DNA from: Orientallactaga sibirica
Lineage: Eukaryota; Chordata; Mammalia; Rodentia; Dipodidae
Length of the DNA stretch: 64,000 nt
Direction of reading: 5' to 3'
NCBI GenBank assembly: GCA_036365145.1
Contig: JAEOAD010000888.1
Span: 3,885,501 to 3,949,500, forward strand
Below, one piece after another: positions 10,611-20,885 of this stretch (the stretch's first letter is position 1; every line of letters begins with the position of its first letter). Both the position numbers and the translations under genes were made by a program. The notes beneath the pieces are model-generated. The model saw only the letters and a program-made list of their open reading frames with translations, did no database searches and was not told the origin of the DNA.

Positions 10611-10768
10611 TTTTTTTTTGGTTTTGGTTTTTCAAGGTGGGGTCTCACTCCAGCCCAGGCTGATCTGGAATTCACTCTGTAGTCTCAGGGTGGCCTCAAA
10701 CTCATGGCGATCCTTCTACCTCTGCCTCCTGAGTGCTGGGATTAAAGGCATGTGCCACCATGCCTAGC
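10611..10768 (-). mobile_element. B1 SINE
   Basis: Complete reverse copy with T-rich tail and head ending catgcctagc. Confidence 0.88.
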
Positions 10769-10785
10769 TTGATTTTTTTTTTTAC

Positions 10786-10985
10786 ATTAAAAAATGTATT
10801 TTATTTATTTGAGAGAAAGAGGCAGGGAGAGAGAGAATGGGCACACCAGGCTCTTCAGCCACTGCAAATGAACACCAGATGCACGTGCCCCCTTGTGCAT
10901 CTGGCTTATTTGGGTCTTGGAGAGTTGAACTGGGATCTTTGGCTTTGCAGGCAAATGCCTTAACCACTAAGCCATCTCTCCAGCA
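10786..10985 (-). mobile_element. B2-like SINE, short form
   Basis: Reverse copy ending ctaagccatctctccagcac. Confidence 0.88.
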
Positions 10986-10993
10986 CCACAACA

Positions 10994-11033
10994 ATTTTTT
11001 TTTTCCGAGGTAGGGTCTCACTCTGGCCCAGGC
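10994..11033 (-). mobile_element. B1 SINE, tail-proximal 40 bp
   Basis: Only ccgaggtagggtctcactc and the T tail remain. Confidence 0.65.
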
Positions 11034-11189
11034 CACAACTGTTTTTAAATTTACTTTATCTCTCTATGCTTCTATGGGACTACTAACAGACAACAGCCTC
11101 AAGATTTAAGTTTAAATTTAGAAGTAGTCAATAATGAATTTGTCAGAAAATTTATAAAATATCTAATAATGTTCAAATCTGCTTTCATA

Positions 11190-11339
11190 GCCACGTGTGG
11201 TGGCACATGCCTTTAATCCCAACACTCAGGAGGCAGAGGTAGGAGGATCACCTTAAATTCAAGGCCACCCTGAGACTACGTAATGAATTCCAGGTAAGCC
11301 TGGGCCAGAGTGAGACCCTACCTCAAAAAACAAAAACAA
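11190..11339 (+). mobile_element. B1 SINE
   Basis: First of two stacked B1s. aaatctgctttcata lies before this copy (11175-11189) and after the next (about 11505). Confidence 0.88.
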
Positions 11340-11503
11340 GCTGGGTGTGCTGACATGTGCCTTTAATCCCAGCACTCAGGAGGCAGAGGTAGGAGGATTA
11401 CCATGAGTTCAAGCCACCCTGAGACTACATAGTGAATTCCAGGTCAGCCTGGGCTAGAGTGAGACTTTACCTCAACAAAAGAAACAAAACAAAACAAAAC
11501 AAA
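11340..11503 (+). mobile_element. B1 SINE
   Basis: Second stacked copy, with aaacaaaacaaaac tail. Confidence 0.87.
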
Positions 11504-12061
11504 AAAATCTGCTTTCATATTTTTTTAAAAATATGGTTCAGGATATTTTGGGTAAATAATATAAATCAAATATGATCTACTCTTCTATAAAGAGCTCATT
11601 CAAAAAGCCTTTTGAGGAAGAGAAAAACTTAAATGGTTATATTAAAAGTCTTATGGTAAGGACAATAAAAATTTTTGTTGATAATTATAAAGTAAACTGA
11701 CTAAAGAAAATAAGCTAGAAAGAAAACTTTAAATGTTGGATATTAAATGTTTGATGAACAAAATTTTTACAGAGTGGTTACATAGATTGTAGAGTAAAAG
11801 TATGTAAATGAAGATATGAATAAACTTAAACTTAAACAGAATAAACTTAAACAGAAGATTAAAGACAAAGTTGATTAAAGTACTTGAACAGATTACAGAC
11901 TTCTTGAGATTTAAAATGACTATTAGCCTAGGGTTACATCAGGCTAACAAAGTATGGCCCTGGCTGATGGCAGTTGCTATGGCATTCAGGATGTAAACTT
12001 AAAACTAACTCACTGATGTTAATCTGGTCATGATAATGGTTATAAAAGACTGATTTTAAAA
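11504..12061. other. AT-rich unassigned stretch
   Basis: Very AT-rich, no readable frame. It lies within the proposed old provirus and may be decayed internal sequence. A short repeat, aataaacttaaac, occurs twice near 11820. Confidence 0.4.
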
Positions 12062-12062
12062 A

Positions 12063-12210
12063 GCTGGGCGTGGTGGTGCACGCCTTTAATCCCAATACTC
12101 GGGAGGCAGAGGTAGGAGGATCACCGTGAGTTGAGGCCACCCTGAGAATACAGTGAATTCCAGGGAGTGAGACCCTACCTCGAAAAAAAGCAAAAAACAA
12201 ACAAAGAAAC
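12063..12210 (+). mobile_element. B1 SINE, internally shortened
   Basis: Target duplication aaaagactgattttaaa / aaaagactgactttaga. Confidence 0.87.
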
Positions 12211-12347
12211 AAAAAAGACTGACTTTAGAGTATGCAACCAAGTTAGCTAGGTTCCTCTATTTGTCAAATAACTAAATTTAACATAGTTAAGATTTTAACT
12301 AAATCTTAAGGTTAAAATTGGCTTATTAATATTTAATTCTCTCTCTC

Positions 12348-12515
12348 TTTTTTTTTTTTTTTTTTTTTTTTTGGTTTTTCGAGGCAGGGTCTCACTCTGG
12401 CCCAGGCTGACCTGGAATTCACTATGTAGTCTCAGGGTGGCCTTGAACTCACAGTGATCCTCCTACCTCTGCCTCCCCAGTGCTGGGATTAAAGGCGTGC
12501 ACCACTACGCCTGGC
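12348..12515 (-). mobile_element. B1 SINE
   Basis: Reverse copy with about 24 T. tttaattctct flanks both sides (12331, 12516). Confidence 0.9.
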
Positions 12516-12576
12516 TTTAATTCTCTTTTAAGATTATTATATCTAAAACCCTGCCTCAAAAAAAAAAATCTCACAA

Positions 12577-12627
12577 AGCCGGGCGTGGTGGTCCATGCCT
12601 TTAATCCCATCACTCGGGAGGCAGAGC
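12577..12627 (+). mobile_element. B1 SINE, head only
   Basis: Starts agccgggcgtggtgg and stops at gaggcagag; the rest is deleted. Confidence 0.78.
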
Positions 12628-12905
12628 AATTATTTAGTCTCTTTTCCTGTTCTACAAGACAAACAGACATTTGGAGGCACCAAATAACATTTATCCGTCA
12701 TACACTTGGGAACTATTCCTCAATTCTTCCAACAATCACAGTCTTAATACTTTAGATTTATCTTACATCATTATTAAGCAAGTTTACCAAAGTGCCACTG
12801 GCAAAATTACATAGAGCTGATTAAAATTTAAATAGTTATAAATTGTGTCATAAAGTTTTGTGTATATTTAAATTCACTATAGTTCTATAAATTTAATTTG
12901 GAGGA
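12628..12905. other. AT-rich unassigned stretch
   Basis: No recognised feature; probable decayed proviral interior. Confidence 0.35.
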
Positions 12906-12906
12906 G

Positions 12907-13042
12907 CCAGGCATTGTGGCACATGCCTTTAATCCCAGCACTCAGGAGGCTGAAGTAGGAGGATCACCATGAGTTCAAGGCCAGCCTGAGACTACATAGT
13001 GAGCTAGATGAGACCTTAACTCATAAAAAACAAAACAAAAGT
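12907..13042 (+). mobile_element. B1 SINE
   Basis: Target duplication ttaatttggagga on both sides (12895, 13050). Confidence 0.87.
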
Positions 13043-13077
13043 TAAAATTAATTTGGAGGAGATTAAAAATATTTCTT

Positions 13078-13204
13078 TCTGGCTCAACAATTAAAGGTGT
13101 TTGTTTGCAAAGTCAGATACACATACGGAGCATACATTTGGAGATTGTTTGCAATAACAAATGGCTCTTGCATGCCCATTCCCTCTCTTTCCCTCTCTTT
13201 TCCA
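13078..13204 (+). mobile_element. Degenerate B2-like SINE
   Basis: Eroded head ctggctcaacaattaaagg and retained gcatgcccattc with CT-rich end; about 60 bp of the body is missing. Confidence 0.6.
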
Positions 13205-13323
13205 TGAGACTTGTCTCCTTTTTCATTAGATCATAGCAGTTTAGACCAGTTCCTCTATTCTTTGGGTATATTAGATATAGCTAAATTAACTCAAGAAACT
13301 GACTTATAGACTATGTGAAAATC

Positions 13324-13486
13324 TTTTTTTTTGTTTTGTTTTGTTTTTCAGGGTAGGGTCTCTTACTCTTGCTTAGGCTGATCTGGAATTTGCTATGTAG
13401 TCTCAGGGTGGCCTCAAACTCTTATCGATCCTCCTACCTCTGCCTCCCAAGTGCTGGGATTAAAGGCATACTCCACCATGCCCGGC
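13324..13486 (-). mobile_element. B1 SINE
   Basis: Reverse copy; ctatgtgaaaatctt / ctatgtgaacatctt flank it. Confidence 0.88.
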
Positions 13487-13528
13487 TCTATGTGAACATC
13501 TTATTTAGCTTTTAAAAGTGCTAAATCT

Positions 13529-13605
13529 GGGGGAGGGAGGGAAATAACATGGAATATTGTCTACAATTAAAGAAGTTGTCAATAAAAATTTAAAAATGCC
13601 AAAAA
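13529..13605 (+). mobile_element. Ultra-short L1 3' tail insertion
   Basis: About 77 bp of L1 3' end (gggagggaaataacatggaa...gttgtcaataaaaa) flanked by aaagtgctaaatct (13515, 13606). A real insertion truncated almost to its tail. Confidence 0.8.
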
Positions 13606-13619
13606 AAGTGCTAAATCTG

Positions 13620-13767
13620 CCAGGTGTGGTGGCGTACGCCTTTAATCCCAGCACTTGGGAGGCAGAGGTAGATGGATGGCTGTGGGTTCAAGGCCACCCT
13701 GTGACTACATAGTGAATTCCAGGTCAGCCTGAGCTAGAGCGAGACCCAACTGGAAAAAAACAAACAA
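13620..13767 (+). mobile_element. B1 SINE
   Basis: Inserted just after the second aaagtgctaaatct word. Confidence 0.87.
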
Positions 13768-13909
13768 AGCCCGGCGTGGTGGCACACGCCTTTAATCCCA
13801 GCACTTGGGAGGCAGAGGTAGGAGAATTGCCGAGTTCGAGGCCACTCTGAGACTACATAGTTAATTCCAGGTCAGCCTGAACCAGAGTGAAACCCTACCT
13901 CGAAAAAAA
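13768..13909 (+). mobile_element. B1 SINE
   Basis: Stacked on the previous tail. A third aaagtgctaaatct follows at 13910. Confidence 0.87.
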
Positions 13910-13966
13910 AAAAGTGCTAAATCTCCTTCTAAATATATCCATATATATTATATAAAGGCATCCCTC

Positions 13967-14116
13967 CAGGCGTGGTGGCACACACCTTTAATCCCAGCAC
14001 CGAGGAGGGAGAGGTAGGAGGAGCGCCTTGAGTTAGAGGCCACCCTGAGACTACAGAGTGAATTCCAGGTCAGCCTGGGCTAGAGTGAGACCCTACCTTG
14101 AAAAACCAAAAAAAGA
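13967..14116 (+). mobile_element. B1 SINE
   Basis: aaaggcatccc lies before it (13956) and after the next element (14251). Confidence 0.86.
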
Positions 14117-14123
14117 GTTTTTT

Positions 14124-14248
14124 CATGGTTAGCTATGGTACTGCATACATGTAATCCCAGCATGCAGGAGGCTGAGGCAGTAGGATCCCCAGTCTGGGGA
14201 ATTTAACAAGACCCTCCCTGTCTCAAAAAAAAAAATTAAAAAATAAAT
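14124..14248 (+). mobile_element. Diverged B1-like monomer
   Basis: Has tgtaatcccagcat, gaggctgaggcag and a poly(A) tail but differs strongly from the surrounding B1s. Possibly an older 7SL-derived lineage. Confidence 0.6.
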
Positions 14249-14706
14249 AAAGGCATCCCAATTCTGATGAGCTTTAATTTAATTTTTAAGTTTTTTATGT
14301 CTTTACATTTAAGCCAAAATGTTACTACATAATATAGATTTCTTGTTTATTTTGAATTCTGTTAGCAGATCTTTTGTTCATAGTTTACTCTCTGTAGCCT
14401 CCTGTGCCTTAAATATGTGAATTCTGCTTTTTTGTCAATATCAGACTTTTCCAGATATCAGAATATCGTAATCTGGTTTATACAAAATCCATGATGTTTG
14501 GCTATTAATAAGCAAAACTATTCAGCTGAACCAATCAGTAGTAGTAATAAAATATTTTCAAAAATAAAAACTTTTAAATCTTACATTTCATTTGTTTAAT
14601 GTTATTTTTTGGCCAGTCAAGTCATTGGAGGGAAAAAAAAAAACCTTCAAAATTTCTAAAGTTTTTCTTAATGTGTTTTGTATCTTACAAAAATTAAAGG
14701 CTAGAA
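14249..14706. other. AT-rich unassigned stretch
   Basis: No frame or repeat recognised. Confidence 0.35.
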
Positions 14707-14877
14707 AGCTGGGTGTGGTGGCACATGCCTTTAATCCCAGCACTTGGGAGGTAGAGGTAGGAGAATTGCCATGAGTTTGAGGCCACCCTGAGACTACATA
14801 GTTAATTCCAGGTCAGCCTGGGCCAGACCCTACCTGGAAAAACCAAAAAATAAAAATAAAAATAAAAATAAAAATAA
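14707..14877 (+). mobile_element. B1 SINE
   Basis: First of four SINEs stacked at one target. aaaattaaaggctaga precedes it; aaaattaaagactaga follows the fourth (15479). Confidence 0.87.
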
Positions 14878-14878
14878 A

Positions 14879-15019
14879 TGCCAGGTGTTGTGGTGCATGC
14901 CTTTAAACGTAGCACTCGGGTGGTAGAAGTAGGAGGATCGCCATGAGTTCAAGGCCACTCTTAGACTATGTAGTGAATTCCAGGTCAGTGTGAGACCCTA
15001 CCTCAAAAAAAAAAAAAAT
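14879..15019 (+). mobile_element. B1 SINE
   Basis: Second in the stack; inserted in the aaataaaaat tail of the first. Confidence 0.84.
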
Positions 15020-15020
15020 T

Positions 15021-15243
15021 AGGGCTGGATAGATGGCTTAGTAGTTAAGGGACCTGCCTGCAAAGCCTAAGATTGCCCATTCGATTAGATTAGGTTCCAC
15101 GTTTAGCCAGACACAAAAGTGACACAAGTGCATAATGTTGCACATGCACACAAGGGGACACACAGTCTGGAGTTTGTTCACAGCGGCTGAGAGGCCGCTG
15201 GCACGCCCATTCTATCTCTCTCTCTCTCAAATTAAAAAAAAAT
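15021..15243 (+). mobile_element. B2-like SINE, long form
   Basis: Has cacgtttagccagacac and cacacaagggg; third in the stack. Confidence 0.85.
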
Positions 15244-15244
15244 T

Positions 15245-15480
15245 GGGCTGGAGAGATGGCTTAGCGGTTAAACGCTTGTCTATGAAGCCTAAGGACCCTG
15301 GTTCGAGGCTCGATTCTCCAGGACCCACGTAAGCCAGATGTATAAAGGGGTGCATGCATCTGGAGTTCGTTTGCAGTGGCTGGAGGCCCTGGCGCACCCA
15401 TTCTCTCTTTCTCTCTCTACCTGCCTATTTCTGTATCTCTCTCAAATAAATAAATAAATAATAAAATATTTTTTTAAAAA
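15245..15480 (+). mobile_element. B2-like SINE, short form, extended B box
   Basis: Carries ggttcgaggctcgattctcc, where most copies have ggttcgattctcc. Fourth in the stack. Confidence 0.88.
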
Positions 15481-15499
15481 AATTAAAGACTAGAGTAAT

Positions 15500-15648
15500 T
15501 TTTATTTATTTTTCCAAGGTAGGGATCTCACTACAGCTCAGGCTGACCTGGAACTCACTCTGTAGTCCAAGGCTGACCTCAAGCTCAGAGTAATCCTGCC
15601 TCTGCCTCCCAAATGCTGGAATTAAAGACATGGACCACCATGCCTAGC
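15500..15648 (-). mobile_element. B1 SINE, diverged
   Basis: Reverse copy, several substitutions, T-rich tail. Confidence 0.8.
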
Positions 15649-16292
15649 TAAAACCCTGTAATTTTAAAAGTGGTTCCTGTCTTGTTCATGCTGGTTTTGC
15701 TAAATGGTCATCACTGAAGTTATAATCTAAGTCTTACAAAAAGTGACTTAGTCATTGTGACTTTCTTCTTAGGAAACTGAAAAGGCTCCCCATATCCTAG
15801 AAAAAAAACTACTATATACAAACAATGTTAATATAGTTTGTCTAAGCTTTACATAACAGTCATAAATATTTAATTACACCATAAAATTGTTCAATGGTAA
15901 AAGGCACTTATTTAAGAAATTACTTTGTGTCTGTCATAATGTCTCTAATGTAGGTTAAAATCAGGCGAGCTTAACTCAACAATGACCAGGCTTGACTTTA
16001 TTCTTAAGCTATGTATAATCAGTCTCAGTTAAGGTTTGTTTAAGTAAGTTCATTGCTTATAGATATATTGGTACTTAAGACATGTTTCTTGCCCTAGAAA
16101 AATAATCTTAAAGTGCTGTTCTGCTTCAGTTTGGAGAGTAATTGGTACCTACATAGGTATACAGACTAGCCAAAGTTGTTTTCAAACGCAGATGCCAAGT
16201 TTTTATACTGTCTTATCTTTTCTTGACACATAATATCTAGATTAAATTAATTGGCATAAAAATTAAATCAATTGGTATAAAAACAATTGATA
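15649..16292. other. AT-rich unassigned stretch
   Basis: 640 bp free of recognisable SINEs, within the proposed provirus. No frame longer than noise. Confidence 0.35.
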
Positions 16293-16440
16293 AAGTTATG
16301 CATGATGACACACACCTTTAATGCCAGCACTTGGAAAGCAGAGGTAGGTGGATGGCTGTGAGTTCAAGGCCTCTCTGAGACTACATAGTGAATTCCAGGT
16401 CAGCCTGGGCTAGAGTGAGACCCTACCTTGAAAAACCAAA
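16293..16440 (+). mobile_element. B1 SINE
   Basis: aattgataaa flanks both sides. Confidence 0.85.
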
Positions 16441-16527
16441 ATTGATAAAATATTACTGTCAGGGCTACTAAAATGTTCTGCCTGTACTTATACCAGGTAC
16501 TTAAAAGATAAAATGTGTATATTTTCG

Positions 16528-16754
16528 GGGCTGGAGAGATGGTTTAGTGGTTAAATGCTTGCCTGTGAAGCCTAAGGACCCCGGTTCGAGGCTCAATTCT
16601 CCAGGACCCACGTAAGCCAGATGCACAAGGGGGTGCATGCATCTGGAGTTCATTTGCAGTGGCTGAAGGCCCTGGCACGCCCATTCACTCTCTCTCTACC
16701 TGCCTATTTCTGTATCTCTCTCTCTCTCAAATAAATAATAAAATATTTTTAAAA
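16528..16754 (+). mobile_element. B2-like SINE, short form, extended B box
   Basis: Target duplication aaaatgtgtatattttc (about 16510 and 16755); contains ggttcgaggctcaattctcc. Confidence 0.9.
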
Positions 16755-16907
16755 AATGTGTATATTTTCTATGTTCCAGATATAGCTCACACTGTCACCT
16801 GACAACTAAACTTAAATACAAATCAAAATGATTTTAAACTATTGTGTCATTCTCTGTCCAGATCTGCCTTGTTAACCAGTTATGTTGTACACCTACTTTT
16901 TTTCCCT

Positions 16908-16913
16908 AAAATT

Positions 16914-16960
<47 letters not shown>

Positions 16961-17154
16961 GGGAGAGAGAAAGAGGCAGAGGGAGGGAGAGAGAGGGAGA
17001 GAATGGGCACGCCAAGGCCTCCAGCCACTGCAAATGAACTCCAGATGCATGCACCCCCCCTTGTGCATCTGGCTATGTGGGTCCTGGAGAATCAAACCGA
17101 GGTCCTTGGCTTTGCAGGCAAGCACCTTAACCACAAAGCTATCTCTCCAGCAGC
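16908..17154 (-). mobile_element. B2-like SINE with long (TTTA)n tail
   Basis: Reverse copy whose tail has grown to about 13 ttta units (16913-16961). Confidence 0.87.
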
Positions 17155-17162
17155 CTGTACAT

Positions 17163-17317
17163 CTTTTTGTTTGTTTGTTTGTTTTCAAGGCAGGGTCTCA
17201 CTCTGGCCCAGGCTGTCCTGGAATTAACTATGTAGTCTCCAGGTGCTCAAACTCATGGCAATCCTCTTACCTGCCTCCCGAGTGCTGGTATTAAAGAAGT
17301 GTGCCACCACACCTTGC
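17163..17317 (-). mobile_element. B1 SINE
   Basis: Reverse copy with small deletion at gtctccaggtgctc. Confidence 0.84.
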
Positions 17318-17327
17318 TAGACTTTTT

Positions 17328-17544
17328 CTTTTTAATATATTTTATTTATTTGAGAGAAAGAGGTAGAGAGAGAGAAAGAGAGAGGGAGAGAACGGGCGTG
17401 CCAGGGCCTCCAGCCACTGTAAACAGAATTCCAGATGCATTCAGCCCCTTTGTGCATCTGGCTTACGTAGGTACTGGAGAATCAAACCAGGATCCTTTGG
17501 CTTTGCAGGCAAATACCTTAACTGCTAAGCCATCTCTCCAGCCC
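17328..17544 (-). mobile_element. B2-like SINE, short form
   Basis: Reverse copy ending gctaagccatctctccagcc. Confidence 0.88.
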
Positions 17545-17550
17545 CTAATT

Positions 17551-17705
17551 TTGTTGTTGTTGTTTTTTCAAGGTAGGATCTCACTCTAGCCCAGGCTGAC
17601 CTGGAATTCACTCTGTATTCTCAGGGTGGCCTCGAACTCACGGTGATCCTCCAACCTCTGCCTCCTGAGTGCTGGGATTAAAGGCATGTGCCACCACGCC
17701 CAGCT
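17551..17705 (-). mobile_element. B1 SINE
   Basis: Reverse, full length, head ccaccacgcccagc. Confidence 0.88.
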
Positions 17706-17786
17706 CTCTAATTTTTAACTAAATCTGTTTTGCTAATCAGATATGGACAATCTCTCTGAGTGATTAATAACCATATATAAAAGCCA

Positions 17787-17841
17787 AAGTTCCAGGTCAG
17801 CCTGAGCTACAGTGAGACCTTACTTCAAAAAAAAAAAAAAA
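17787..17841 (+). mobile_element. B1 SINE, last 55 bp
   Basis: 5'-truncated: begins gttccaggtcagcctgagc, with A tail. Confidence 0.75.
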
Positions 17842-18134
17842 GCTAGCTTCTGGTAAGTCACCTGTCTTCTAGATCAGAGAGGATATGGAGACCCAGAGAT
17901 ATATTCTAAGTCAGTGTATCTGCAACAGGAGAGTCACATCAGAGGAAAATCAGTCCTCCAGGCTTCTCAAAAGAGGGAGGGCCACTTGGTCGGCACGGCC
18001 TTGACTTATCCTAGCAGATGACAATGCTGAGAGTCATAGAACTCCTCACAGGTCCTTAAAAGTCTCTCCTATAGCGCCATTACTGACCTCCAAAATATAT
18101 AGTTAATAATTCTGGCAGTCTGCATGGTCTTTTT
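17842..18134. other. Unassigned sequence
   Basis: Single-copy; no confident feature. Confidence 0.35.
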
Positions 18135-18331
18135 AAAAAATTTTAAAACATTTTGTTTATTTATTTGAGAGAGAGACAGAATGGGTACGCCAGGGCCTCT
18201 AGCCACTGCAAACGAACTCCAGATGCATGCGCCCCCTTGTGCATCCTGCTTACGTGGGTCCTGGAGAGTCGAACCAGGATCTTTTGGCTTTGTAGACAAA
18301 CGCGTTAACCGCTAAGCCATCTCTCCAGCCC
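18132..18331 (-). mobile_element. B2-like SINE, short form
   Basis: Target duplication agtctgcatggtctt (18117 and 18332). Confidence 0.9.
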
Positions 18332-18374
18332 AGTCTGCATGGTCTTAATCACCCAATAAAAAATATAGCCACAG

Positions 18375-18568
18375 GGCTGGAGAGATGGCTTAGTGCTTAA
18401 CGCATTTGTCTGTGAAGCCAAAGGACCCAGGTTTGGTTCTCTAAGACCCATGTAAGCCAGATGCACAAGGGGCACATGCATCTGGAGTTCATTTGCAGTG
18501 GCTAGAAGCCTTGGCATACCCATTCTCTTTCTGTCTCTCTTCTCTCTCCTCTCTCTCTCTGCTTGCAA

Positions 18569-18571
<3 letters not shown>
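18375..18571 (+). mobile_element. B2-like SINE, short form
   Basis: Its A-rich tail has become an AT microsatellite. Confidence 0.87.

Positions 18572-18613
<42 letters not shown>
18572..18613. repeat. (AT)n microsatellite
   Basis: About 21 AT units grown from the preceding SINE tail. Confidence 0.95.
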
Positions 18614-18615
<2 letters not shown>

Positions 18616-19029
18616 ACAAACTATTACAATATAAACAAAGATTCAGACTAACAGGCTCCCCTGTCTGACACTGGTTTACAGTACTAAACTCTAATATTAA
18701 CTCATGCTTTCTGCCTCTGCCTGTCCCTGATTAGTCAGCCACTACTGCCTTTAAGTAAAAATTCCAAAAATTGTCCTCACTGGTTATGTTCACCTGATAG
18801 TTATTGATTTGTATTAGTCTAATCTCTCCTTGATATGTCTTAGTAAAGGAGGCATATCACTAAGGACAGATCTCAGACCCCCATCCTAACATGTAAAAGC
18901 AACTTAGAATTCTAGCTATTTCTACTTGCTGATGTGGGTGGTGCTGGTTGTTCAAAGGTGTCTCTTTGCTCAGATTTATAAGGGCAAACCATATTCACTT
19001 GCCATCAATGGTACTCTCTTAAAATTTGT
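18614..19029. other. Unassigned sequence
   Basis: Single-copy interior; no frame beyond 60 codons. Confidence 0.35.
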
Positions 19030-19225
19030 GGGCTGGAGAGACGGCTTAGTGGTTAAGTACTTATCTGTGAAGCCTAAGGTCCCTGGTTCGAGGCTCAATT
19101 CTCCAGGACCCACGTAAGCCAGATGTACAAGGGGGCGCATGCATCTGGAGTTCGTTTCCAGTGGCTGGAGGCCCTGGTGCGCCCATTCTCTCTCTCTCTC
19201 TCTCTCTCCCCCTGCCTATTCCTGT

Positions 19226-19258
<33 letters not shown>

Positions 19259-19287
19259 AAATAAATAAATAATAAAATATTTTAAAA
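19030..19287 (+). mobile_element. B2-like SINE, short form, extended B box
   Basis: Contains ggttcgaggctcaattctcc and two (CT)n blocks. Target words around aaaatttgt. Confidence 0.88.
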
Positions 19288-19556
19288 ATTTTTTGTAACA
19301 CAAGGGGACCCAAAAACCCTCAGGAAATTGGGCCTATACCCATCAGCCAAGGTTTATAGATTCATCACACCAAAGTCAAGAGGACAGTATCCTCAGCAGA
19401 TTGTAGCAGTGAACAGATAACCAGGAGCCCAGAGGACACCTGCCCCTGACAAGGAGACTACAGCCCTGCTCTAGCCACTCTGGAAGCTGGCTAGTCTATG
19501 CAATACAGAAACTTGAGAAATTCAACATGAGATTTTTTTTAAAAAAGGGACGGGGT
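19288..19556. other. Unassigned sequence
   Basis: Possible decayed pol/env region of the provirus by position only. Confidence 0.3.
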
Positions 19557-19712
19557 AGCCAGGTGTGGTGGTTATGCCTTTAATCCCAGCACTCCGGAGG
19601 CAGAGGTAGGAGGATCTCCATGAGTTCAAGGCCACCCTGAGACTACATAGTGAATTCCAGGTCAGCCTGAGCTAGAGTGAGACCCTACCTTGAAAAAAAA
19701 AGGGGGGGGGGT
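19557..19712 (+). mobile_element. B1 SINE
   Basis: Tail runs into aaagggggggggg, copying the G-rich target before it (aaagggacgggg). Confidence 0.85.
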
Positions 19713-19883
19713 AGCCAAGCGAGATAGCCCACACCTTTAATCCCAGCACTTGGGAAGCAGAGGTAGGAGGATTGCCATGAGTTTGAGGCCAGCCTGGAAC
19801 TACAGAGTGAATTCCAAGTCAACCTGAGCTAAAATGAGACTCTACCTTGAAAAACCAAAAAAAAAAAAAAAAAAAAAAAAAAA
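19713..19883 (+). mobile_element. B1 SINE
   Basis: Directly abuts the previous copy; tail of about 27 A. Confidence 0.86.
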
Positions 19884-19941
19884 GGACATGATGTACACTG
19901 TGCCTGGTTAAAAAATTACATGTTAAAATATAAGATATTAC

Positions 19942-20108
19942 GGCCAGGCATGGTGGTGCACGCCTTTAATCCCAGCACTCGGAGGCAGAGGTAGGAGGAT
20001 CGCCATGTGTTCAAGGCCACCCTGAGACTACATAGTGAATTCCAAGTCAGCCTGAGCTAGAGTGAGACCCTACCTCAAAAACAAACAAACAAACAAACAA
20101 ACAAACAA
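19942..20108 (+). mobile_element. B1 SINE with (AAAC)n tail
   Basis: Tail expanded to about seven aaac units, followed by an AT/AC-rich microsatellite (20113-20148). Confidence 0.87.
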
Positions 20109-20299
20109 CACCATAATATATATATACACATACATATACATATATATGAAATTATGACTAAAAAGATTTTTAAAAATGTAAAGTCACTATAGGAGTTAAC
20201 TGCTAAAAAGCTGAATTTATCTCTGTCAGTAGCTCAAGGAATCCCAAACAGGTAACTGTTACCAATCTTTGTTCAATTGGTCTCCCTGGTTAACTATTC

Positions 20300-20457
20300 T
20301 TTTGTTGTTGTTGTTGTTTTCAAGGTAGGGTCTCACTCTAGCCCAGGCTGACCTGGAATTCACTATGTAGTCTCATGGTGGCCTCGAACTCACAGCGATC
20401 CTCCTACCTCTGCCTCCCAAGTGCTGGGATTAAAGAAATGTGTCACTGCCCCAGCTG
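20300..20457 (-). mobile_element. B1 SINE
   Basis: ggttaactattctt / ggttaactactctt on the two sides. Confidence 0.89.
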
Positions 20458-20677
20458 TATGGTTAACTACTCTTATCTCAGCTACAGTGGGCCCTTATTA
20501 CCTGTCTTACTTGCCTTAACAATTGGATAATGAGTTCTCCGGGACATTACTAATTTTGTATCCAGACAGATTAAAAACTACTAAAATACTTGCTCTTCAC
20601 AAACATAATGAACAGCCAATGAAAATAAAAACCCCCTATCAAAGACTTGACAGGGATACATAAGAAAAGGGGGGAAT
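20458..20677 (+). other. 3' proviral end: env tail-like text and polypurine tract
   Basis: A short hydrophobic stretch (PLLPVLLAL) is readable near 20500 with frameshifts after it. The region ends in the polypurine tract aagaaaaggggggaa (20662-20676). This is where a retroviral env C-terminus and PPT would lie; the protein link is weak. Confidence 0.4.
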
Positions 20678-20678
20678 T

Positions 20679-20870
20679 GGGCTGGACAGATGACTTAGCA
20701 GTTAAGGCACATGCCTGTGAAGCCTAAGGACCCCAGTTCAAATCTCCAGGTCCCATGTAAGCCAGATGCACAAGGGGGCACGTGCATCTGGAGTTCGTTT
20801 GCAGTGGCTAGAGGCCCTAGTGTACCCATTCTCTCTCCCCCCTCTGTCTCTAATAATAAAAAGAAAAAAA
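20679..20870 (+). mobile_element. B2-like SINE in a polypurine tract
   Basis: The target duplication (20662-20677, 20871-20886) is the polypurine tract itself, so the tract is now present twice. Confidence 0.88.
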
Positions 20871-20885
20871 AAGAAAAGGGGGGAA

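Noticed and set aside
10307..10663. 118-codon plus-strand frame
   Set aside because: Runs from single-copy sequence into a reverse B1; ends as B1 translation.
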